Source of the DNA: Acidobacteriota bacterium
GTDB taxonomy: Bacteria > Acidobacteriota > Vicinamibacteria > Vicinamibacterales > Vicinamibacteraceae
Direction: 5' to 3'
DNA length: 9,140 nucleotides
Assembly (NCBI GenBank): GCA_023429845.1
Contig: JAEZCY010000371.1
Location: 1 to 9,140, forward strand
The translations under genes were made by a program, and so were the position numbers. How positions within the stretch are numbered: the first letter of the stretch is position 1; each line of letters begins with the position of its first letter. Shown piece by piece: positions 1 through 5,323 of the stretch. Below the pieces are notes generated by a model. That model did no database searches and was not told the origin of the DNA. It saw nothing but the letters and a program-made list of their open reading frames with translations.

Positions 1-1
1 G

Positions 2-130
2 GCGGGGGCCAACGGCGAGAACGGCGTGGACGCGGGCGACGGCGACGACCGCGACGCCGGCGACGCGCCGGCAACGGAGGCGCCCTCCACGTCCGCGGGC
101 GACCGCGGCGCCGACCCCGCCGAGTCGTGA
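2..130 (+). CDS. C-terminal end of an unidentified protein (5' end outside window), acidic low-complexity tail
   Basis: An open frame enters from the left edge and ends at the TGA at 128-130, giving 42 residues. They are almost entirely Ala, Gly, Asp, Glu, Pro, Ser and Thr, with 8 Asp, 3 Glu and only 2 Arg, so this looks like a disordered acidic tail rather than a folded domain. The stop overlaps the GTG start of the next gene in a GTGA arrangement (127-130), the coupling also seen at 2852-2855. That overlap is the main reason to treat the frame as a real gene end. By context it is probably another member of the glycosyltransferase operon, but no catalytic part is visible and no function can be given. 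In GC-rich DNA a frame of this length could be open by chance. Confidence 0.6.
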   Translation, partial: AGANGENGVDAGDGDDRDAGDAPATEAPSTSAGDRGADPAES

Positions 131-1527
131 AGCTCGGGGTCGTCGTCCAGCGCTACGGCGCCGACATCAACGGCGGCGCGGAACTGCATGCGCGGTACAT
201 CGCGGAGCGACTCGCCCGCACGCACGACGTCGAGGTGCTCACCACCTGCGCCCGCGACTACGTGACGTGGCGCAACGAGTACCCTGCGGGCGAAGAGCAG
301 ATCGGCGCGGTTCGGGTGAGGCGCTTCGAGGTGTCGCGGGAGCGCGATCCCGACGAGTTCGGGCGGCGGTCGTTCGACGTCTTCGAGCGCGAGCACTCGT
401 TCAAGGACGAGCTCGCCTGGCTCGACTCCGAAGGTCCGACCAGCCCCTCGCTCGTCGCGCACATCGAACGCCACGCATCGGCGTTCGATTACCTGTACTT
501 CTTCAGCTACCGCTACTACCACAGCTATCACGGCATCCGGGCCGCCGCCGATCGCGCCATCCTCGTGCCGACGGCCGAGCGGGATCCGGCGATCGGGCTC
601 GGGCTGTTTCCGCCGGTGTTCCGCGGTGTGCGCGCAATCATGTACAACTCGCACGAGGAGCGCGCGATGATCACGGCCGCCTCCGACAACGCGTCGGTGC
701 CGGGCGTGGTGGTGGGCGTCGGGTCGGAGATCCCGGCGAGCGCCGTCGCTGAGCGTTTCCGTCGGACCTACGACATACGCGGCCCCTTCGTGCTCTACGT
801 GGGACGCATCGACGAGAACAAGGGCTGTCGCGAGCTGTTCCAGTTCTTCCAGCAATACCTGCTCAACGTCCGCCGGCCGCTGCAGCTCGTGCTCGCGGGC
901 AAGGCGCTGCTGCCGATTCCGGACCACCCGCTGGTGCGGCACGTCGGCTTCATCTCCGATCAGGACAAGTTCGACGCGCTGGCCGGCTGCGAGGCGCTGG
1001 TCATGCCGTCGTTCTACGAGAGCCTGTCCATGGTGGCGATCGAAGCCTGGGCGATGGGCAAGCCCGTGCTCGCCAACGCGCGATGCGACGTGCTCCAGGG
1101 GCAATGCCTGCGGAGCAACGCGGGCCTGTTCTACGCCGACTACCCGGAGTTCGCCGAGACGCTGCACGTGCTCACGACCAATGGCGCGCTTGCGCAGGCG
1201 CTTGGCCGGAACGGCCGCACGTACTACCGGGAGAACTACGCCTGGCCGGTGATCGACGCCAAGTACGAGGCCATCCTCCAGCAACTGGCGCAATCGCCGG
1301 CCGCGGGAGCGGGGATGGAGGCGCAGCCCGGATGGATTGCACGGCACCGTGGCACGCTGCCGCCGGCGCGTGAAGTCCTCGCCGGCCTGCCTGAAGGCCC
1401 GGTGCTGCCGGACCTGCCGGCGCGCAGTGCGGACGCCCGGACTCACCGCGCGCCGCGGGGCGGCCGACGCGGTTCGCGGCACCGGCACGGCGCGAATCGC
1501 CCCCCGTCCGCGAGGCAGGGCCGCTGA
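127..1527 (+). CDS. GT4-type (GT-B fold) glycosyltransferase, subfamily A, first copy
   Basis: Predicted soluble cytoplasmic retaining glycosyltransferase of 466 residues that transfers a sugar from a nucleotide-sugar donor to a growing glycan. The N-terminal acceptor half (about 1-215) has the glycine-rich GGAEL loop at residues 16-20 and a conserved TTCARDY block at 39-45. The C-terminal donor half (about 220-388) has YVGRIDENKG at 224-233 and the EX7E pair E298/E306, typical of GT4. No signal peptide or membrane segment is seen. The GTG start overlaps the upstream stop and aligns exactly with the start of the paralog at 3947, which supports it. Residues 389-466 lie beyond the part shared with that paralog. 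Residues 401-430 are Pro-rich but could be structured, whereas 438-466 contain 10 Arg in 29 residues and look disordered. The next gene starts 2 nt after the stop. Family assignment is strong; the sugar and linkage are unknown. Confidence 0.93.
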   Translation: MKLGVVVQRYGADINGGAELHARYIAERLARTHDVEVLTTCARDYVTWRNEYPAGEEQIGAVRVRRFEVSRERDPDEFGRRSFDVFEREHSFKDELAWLDSEGPTSPSLVAHIERHASAFDYLYFFSYRYYHSYHGIRAAADRAILVPTAERDPAIGLGLFPPVFRGVRAIMYNSHEERAMITAASDNASVPGVVVGVGSEIPASAVAERFRRTYDIRGPFVLYVGRIDENKGCRELFQFFQQYLLNVRRPLQLVLAGKALLPIPDHPLVRHVGFISDQDKFDALAGCEALVMPSFYESLSMVAIEAWAMGKPVLANARCDVLQGQCLRSNAGLFYADYPEFAETLHVLTTNGALAQALGRNGRTYYRENYAWPVIDAKYEAILQQLAQSPAAGAGMEAQPGWIARHRGTLPPAREVLAGLPEGPVLPDLPARSADARTHRAPRGGRRGSRHRHGANRPPSARQGR

Positions 1528-1529
1528 AC

Positions 1530-2855
1530 ATGGCCAAACCCGCAGTCCACCAGGTGCTCGCCACGCTCGGCTACGGCGATGCCATCGGTCACGAGGTGCT
1601 CGGCATCCAGCGCGTGCTGCGAGCCGCCGGCTACGCGTCCGAGATCTTCGTCGAGACGGCCGACCCACGCCTCGAGCACCTGACGCGCGACTACCGCGAT
1701 CTGATCGACGAGAGCTCGCCCGACAACGTCCTGATCCACCACTTCTCGATCGGGTCGCGCGCCAGCCGTGTCGCGTACGCGCTGCCCGACAAGATGGTGC
1801 TCGTCTACCACAACATCACGCCGCCCGAATTCTTCATCGGCGTGCACCCGTTGCTGGTGCAGCAGTGTTTCATGGGGCGCCGCGAACTCGGCGCGTATCG
1901 CGACCGCTGCGTGCTCGCCCTGGGCGACTCGGCGTTCAACACGGAAGAACTCGTGGCGCTGGGCTTTCCCCGCACGGGCGTCCTGCCGGTGGTGCCGAGC
2001 TTCACGCACCTCGCGACTGCCGCCCGCGGCACGATCGCCGACAGCTTCGACGATGGCTGGACGAACATCCTCTTCGTCGGGCGGATGATCCCGAACAAGA
2101 AGATCGACGACCTGATCCGGTTCTTCCACGCGTACCGGACGCGGTGCAATCCGCGATCGCGGCTGCTCCTCGTCGGGTCGTACGGCGGCTTCGACCTCTA
2201 CTTCGCGATGCTGCAGCAGCTGGTCGCGACGCTGCGCGTGCCCGACGTCTTCTTCATGGGCCACGTCAGCAACGAGGAACTCTCCGCCTTCTACGACGTC
2301 GCCGATCTGTTCCTCTGCGCCAGTGAGCACGAGGGGTTCTGCGTGCCGCTGATGGAGGCGTTCCACAAGCGCGTGCCGGTGCTCGCCTACGCTGCCGCCG
2401 CGGTGCCCGCGACGATGGACGGCGGCGGCGTGCTGTACGACGTGAAGGCGCCGCCGCACGTCGCGTCGATCATGCAGGCGGTCCTGGACGATGAGGCGCT
2501 TGCGTCGCGCATCCTCGACGCGCAGGACGCCGCACTGGATCGGCTGCTGGCCCAGGACTTCGTCGGTACGCTCATGGCCTTCGTCCGCGAGGCGCTTGCC
2601 GCGCCGCCGGGAGAGGCGCCGCCCGTGGCGTTCGACTTCTGGGACCAGTTCGAGCTGCAGGAACAGCTCGAGGAGGTACGGCAGTACCGCCCGTCGGCGC
2701 TGAGGGCGTTACCCGCCTTCGCGGCACACGACGCCGCTACGGCGGGGCAAGGCCCTGCGAGGTCCGCCCCGACTTCGGCGGGGCAGGCCCGAGCGACAAC
2801 GCCTGATGACGGAGTTGGCGTACCCGGCACGCGGCACACGGAACCCGGGGCGTGA
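1530..2855 (+). CDS. GT4-type glycosyltransferase, subfamily B (mannosyltransferase-like), first copy
   Basis: Predicted soluble retaining GT-B glycosyltransferase of 441 residues. The N-terminal half carries GYGDAIG at 14-20 and YHNITPPEFF at 93-102. From memory, this combination marks a GT4 group common in O-antigen and capsule clusters that includes WbdA-type mannosyltransferases; mannose as substrate is only a guess. The donor half has LFVGRMIPNKKIDDL at 181-195 and SEHEGFCVPLMEA at 265-277, giving the EX7E pair E268/E276. It is paralogous along its length to the next gene. Residues 359-395 form an extra C-terminal segment rich in Glu, Gln and aromatic residues. Residues 397-441 are low complexity and encoded by a repeat-like stretch (2720-2840), so the native C terminus may originally have been near residue 396. 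The ATG lies 2 nt after the previous stop. The stop at 2853-2855 overlaps the next start. Confidence 0.93.
   Translation: MAKPAVHQVLATLGYGDAIGHEVLGIQRVLRAAGYASEIFVETADPRLEHLTRDYRDLIDESSPDNVLIHHFSIGSRASRVAYALPDKMVLVYHNITPPEFFIGVHPLLVQQCFMGRRELGAYRDRCVLALGDSAFNTEELVALGFPRTGVLPVVPSFTHLATAARGTIADSFDDGWTNILFVGRMIPNKKIDDLIRFFHAYRTRCNPRSRLLLVGSYGGFDLYFAMLQQLVATLRVPDVFFMGHVSNEELSAFYDVADLFLCASEHEGFCVPLMEAFHKRVPVLAYAAAAVPATMDGGGVLYDVKAPPHVASIMQAVLDDEALASRILDAQDAALDRLLAQDFVGTLMAFVREALAAPPGEAPPVAFDFWDQFELQEQLEEVRQYRPSALRALPAFAAHDAATAGQGPARSAPTSAGQARATTPDDGVGVPGTRHTEPGA
2720..2840. repeat. Repeat-like GC-rich element with 11-bp flanking direct repeats and internal hairpin
   Basis: CGCGGCACACG occurs perfectly at 2720-2730 and again at 2830-2840. 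Between the copies lie two near-identical units: CGGCGGGGCAAGGCCC at 2740-2755 and the same sequence minus one A at 2776-2790. An inverted repeat, GCCCCG at 2766-2771 and CGGGGC at 2779-2784, has a 7-nt loop. Complementary outer flanks (GGCCCTGC at 2751-2758, GCAGGCC at 2783-2789) partly extend it into an imperfect hairpin. The whole element is translated as the low-complexity tail of the glycosyltransferase gene ending at 2855. It resembles small dispersed intergenic repeats that have been absorbed into a reading frame. Whether it recurs in this genome cannot be told from one window. Confidence 0.5.
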
Positions 2856-3922
2856 TGCTGAGCGTTCACCAGTGGGTGCCGGCCGCGCACAAGGGCGACG
2901 CGATCGGCGACTCCGCCCGTCGCGTGCGCGATCTGCTGCGCGCGCGGGGGCATGCGTCGGAGATCTTCGCGCTGACGATCGACGACGACCTGCGCCGCGA
3001 GGTGCGGCGCTTCGACGATCCGGAGGCGCGGCGCGGCGACGTGACGATCTTCCACTTCGCGCTGCCATCGCCGATGACGCAGGCGTTCGCCACGCTGCCC
3101 GGCGGCCGCGTACTGCAGTACCACAACATCACGCCGGCGCGGTTCTTCGCCGACTACGCGCCGCACATCTACCGTCTCGCGCTGCTCGGTCGCCAGGAAC
3201 TCGCCACGCTGGTCGGGCATGTGGATCTGGCGCTGGGCGACTCGAGCTACAACCGCTCGGAACTGGACGCGCTCGGCTTCGCGCCGACGGGCGTCATGCC
3301 GATTGCGGTCGATCTCGCACGGATCACTGACGCCCCCCGCCGCCCCGCCCTCGAGAAGGTGCTCGCCGACGGGCTGATAAACTTCCTGTTCGTCGGACGT
3401 ATCGCGCCGAACAAGAAGATCGAGGATCACATCCGGCTGGCCGAACACTACAAGCGGTACGTGGACAGCCGGTACCGGTTCATCTTCGTCGGCCGCCACG
3501 ACGCGGTGCCGTCCTATTACGCGGCGATCCGCGGGTTGATGGAGCGCTACCAGATGCCGGCCGATCGGTTCTGGTTCACGGGGCCGGTGCCCAACGCGGA
3601 CCTGGCGGCCTTCTACCGGTACGCGAGCGTTTACGTGTCTCTGAGCGAACACGAGGGCTTCTGCGTGCCGCTCCTCGAAGCCATGGCCGCCGGTGTCCCG
3701 GTGCTGGCCTACGGCGCGGCGGCGGTGCCCGAGACGATGGGCGGCGCCGGTGTCGTGTTCGCACCGAAGGACCTCGAACTGGCCGCCGAGCTCATGGGGC
3801 GGCTGACATATGACGACGGGCTGCGGGCCGGGATCCTTCGCGGGCAGTACGCGCGCCTCGACGCCTTCACCGATGCACGGCTGCAGACGCACCTCGATGC
3901 CCTGCTGGCCCCGTTCGTCTGA
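2852..3922 (+). CDS. GT4-type glycosyltransferase, subfamily B, second copy
   Basis: Predicted soluble retaining GT-B glycosyltransferase of 356 residues, the most compact of the four. It has KGDAIGD at 14-20, QYHNITPARFF at 89-99, FVGRIAPNKKIED at 180-192 and SEHEGFCVPLLEA at 265-277 with EX7E at E268/E276. These are the same landmarks, at nearly the same positions, as in the preceding gene, so the pair arose by duplication followed by divergence. It lacks the extra C-terminal segment and low-complexity tail of that paralog and ends directly after the donor domain. Two starts are possible: GTG at 2852, with a 4-nt GTGA overlap, or ATG at 2855, which shares one base with the upstream stop. 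The proteins differ by one residue. Both imply translational coupling. The probable role is addition of one sugar during surface-glycan assembly; the specificity is unknown. Confidence 0.94.
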   Translation: MMLSVHQWVPAAHKGDAIGDSARRVRDLLRARGHASEIFALTIDDDLRREVRRFDDPEARRGDVTIFHFALPSPMTQAFATLPGGRVLQYHNITPARFFADYAPHIYRLALLGRQELATLVGHVDLALGDSSYNRSELDALGFAPTGVMPIAVDLARITDAPRRPALEKVLADGLINFLFVGRIAPNKKIEDHIRLAEHYKRYVDSRYRFIFVGRHDAVPSYYAAIRGLMERYQMPADRFWFTGPVPNADLAAFYRYASVYVSLSEHEGFCVPLLEAMAAGVPVLAYGAAAVPETMGGAGVVFAPKDLELAAELMGRLTYDDGLRAGILRGQYARLDAFTDARLQTHLDALLAPFV

Positions 3923-3934
3923 TCCGGATCACCA

Positions 3935-3939
3935 CAGGA
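3935..3939 (+). promoter_or_regulatory. Ribosome binding site supporting the GTG start at 3947
   Basis: CAGGA lies 7 nt upstream of the GTG at 3947-3949, in the 24-nt gap after the preceding stop. It is the clearest Shine-Dalgarno-like sequence in the glycosyltransferase operon, and it sits at the only junction there without a stop/start overlap or near-overlap. It supports the GTG start, which also matches the start of the paralog at 127. Confidence 0.55.
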
Positions 3940-3946
3940 TGCCCTC

Positions 3947-5323
3947 GTGAAGATCGCCTTCATCATCCAGCGCTACGGCACGGACATCCTCGGCGGGTCC
4001 GAGTACCACTGCCGGCTCGTGGCCGAACGCATGGCGCAGCGACATCAGGTGGATGTGCTCACGACCTGCGCCCGCGAGTACACCACCTGGGCGAACGAGT
4101 ACGCCGAGGGCGCCGACCGCATCCGCGGCGTCAACGTGCGGCGCTTCCCGACGGCCCGCACGCGCGACCTGCCGGCCTTCAACAAGCTCTCCGACTGGAT
4201 CTTCAACTACGAGCACACCCGCGAAGACGAGTTCCGCTGGCTCGAGGAGCAGGGGCCCTGGTCTCCGGCATTGCTCGAGTACCTGCAGAAGCACCACCAG
4301 CAGTACGACGTCCTGATCTTCTTCACGTACCTGTACGCGCCGACGGTGCTGGGCATGCAGATCGCGCCGAAGAAGAGCATCCTGGTGCCCACCGCGCACG
4401 ACGAGCCGGCGATCCACCTCGGCATCTATCGGGACCTGTTCGCCTCGGCCGAGGCCATCGCCTTCAACACGGAGAGCGAGAAGGCGTTCCTCATGCGGAC
4501 GTTCGACATCCGCACCGTCGTCGACGAGACCGTGGGGTGCGGCGTGGACCTGCTCGACGTACACGGGCCGGGCAAGCCCCGGCGCGGCGTGGATGCGCCG
4601 CTCGAAGGCCCCCTGCTGCCGGCAGACGCGGCCGAGCCCGAGGCCACGACCCCCAAGGAGGGGGTGGCGCGGGGCCGCCGCGGACGCGGCCCGCGGCCGC
4701 AGCGAGCCACGCCCGACGGACGACGCAGCATCGGTGAGATGTTCCGGCGCCGCCACCGGCTGTTCGGGCACGTCGCGCTCTACGGCGGGCGCATCGATCC
4801 CGGCAAAGGCTGCGAAGAGTTGTTCGAGTACTTCGCCACCTACCGCCAATCGGGTGGCGATGCGACGCTGGCCCTGATGGGCGCCAAGCTGATGCCGATC
4901 CCCGAGAGACCGTGGATCCGTTTCGCCGGCATGCTGCCCGAAGCGGAGCGCCTGCAGGCCCTCGACGCCGCCGACGTCGTCATCGTCCCGTCCCCGCTCG
5001 AAAGCCTGTCGCTGCTCGCCCTCGAGGCCATGGCGATGGGCACGCCCGTGCTGTGCAACGCTCGGGCCGACGTGCTCGTCGAGCACTGCCAGCGCAGCAA
5101 CGCGGGGTTGTACTACGCCGACCGCGACGAGTTCGTCGAAGCGTTGTCGCTGCTGATGGCCGACGAGACGCTGCGCGCGGCGATGGGCAGGAACGGGCGC
5201 GCGTACGTGAAGGAGCACTACCGCTGGGACGTGATCCTCGGCAAGTACGATCGCCTCGTCGGCGGGCTCACGGGCGCGGCGGCTCCTGCAGCACCTCGCG
5301 CGCCTTCGTCAGCAGCGCGCTGA
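3947..5323 (+). CDS. GT4-type glycosyltransferase, subfamily A, second copy, with internal low-complexity insertion
   Basis: Predicted soluble retaining GT-B glycosyltransferase of 458 residues and a clear paralog of the gene at 127-1527. Shared landmarks are QRYGTDILGG at 8-17, VLTTCAREYTTW at 37-48, LVPTAHDEPAI at 146-156, YGGRIDPGKG at 279-288 and the EX7E pair E352/E360. The N- and C-terminal halves align well, but about 55 extra residues (roughly 208-262) rich in Pro, Arg, Gly and Ala separate them, exactly at the interdomain linker. Both catalytic halves look intact, so the enzyme may still work with an enlarged flexible hinge. Shared similarity stops near residue 440. The last 18 or so residues (Ala/Pro-rich) come from DNA that also encodes the C terminus of the opposing kinase gene, an overlap of 56 nt (5268-5323). 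It is the last gene of the plus-strand run. The sugar specificity is unknown. Confidence 0.92.
   Translation: MKIAFIIQRYGTDILGGSEYHCRLVAERMAQRHQVDVLTTCAREYTTWANEYAEGADRIRGVNVRRFPTARTRDLPAFNKLSDWIFNYEHTREDEFRWLEEQGPWSPALLEYLQKHHQQYDVLIFFTYLYAPTVLGMQIAPKKSILVPTAHDEPAIHLGIYRDLFASAEAIAFNTESEKAFLMRTFDIRTVVDETVGCGVDLLDVHGPGKPRRGVDAPLEGPLLPADAAEPEATTPKEGVARGRRGRGPRPQRATPDGRRSIGEMFRRRHRLFGHVALYGGRIDPGKGCEELFEYFATYRQSGGDATLALMGAKLMPIPERPWIRFAGMLPEAERLQALDAADVVIVPSPLESLSLLALEAMAMGTPVLCNARADVLVEHCQRSNAGLYYADRDEFVEALSLLMADETLRAAMGRNGRAYVKEHYRWDVILGKYDRLVGGLTGAAAPAAPRAPSSAAR
4568..4732 (+). other. In-frame low-complexity insertion between the two domains of the fourth glycosyltransferase
   Basis: Compared with the paralog at 127-1527, the interdomain linker between the VGCGVDL segment and the YGGRID loop is about 55 residues longer. 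The added stretch is rich in Pro, Arg, Gly, Ala and Glu, shows no secondary-structure pattern, and is made of GC-rich DNA with several inverted repeats. The length stays a multiple of three and no stop is introduced. Boundaries are approximate because they come from comparison by eye with one paralog. Confidence 0.65.
4643..4668. repeat. Inverted repeat (hairpin) inside the linker insertion
   Basis: ACCCCC at 4649-4654 and GGGGGT at 4660-4665 are perfect inverted repeats around the 5-nt loop AAGGA. An outer pair, GCCAC at 4643-4647 and GTGGC at 4664-4668, can pair instead or extend the stem with a short bulge. More CCGCGG palindromes follow at 4678-4683 and 4691-4696. No T-run follows, so this is not an intrinsic terminator. 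It may be a remnant of a small repeat that entered the gene. Confidence 0.5.

Noticed and set aside
1337..2326. A 329-codon plus-strand frame linking the end of gene 1 to gene 2
   Set aside because: It is Arg-rich throughout and overlaps gene 2 in another frame, whose motifs are clear. I also considered that gene 1's odd tail is a frameshift into this frame, but no conserved sequence resumes there.
2387..3892. A 501-codon open frame on the minus strand across genes 2 and 3
   Set aside because: It is antisense to two glycosyltransferases with intact motifs, its product is a monotonous Arg/His/Val/Glu-rich string with no recognisable domain, and it spans the boundary of two real genes. High-GC coding DNA commonly leaves the opposite strand open.
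4643..4668. GC-rich hairpin as a possible transcription terminator
   Set aside because: It lies in the middle of an open gene and has no following run of T; the downstream half of the enzyme is intact and in frame.
3929..5218. A 429-codon open frame on the minus strand across gene 4
   Set aside because: Same pattern: antisense shadow of a convincing glycosyltransferase, with composition typical of reverse-read GC-rich codons and no motif.
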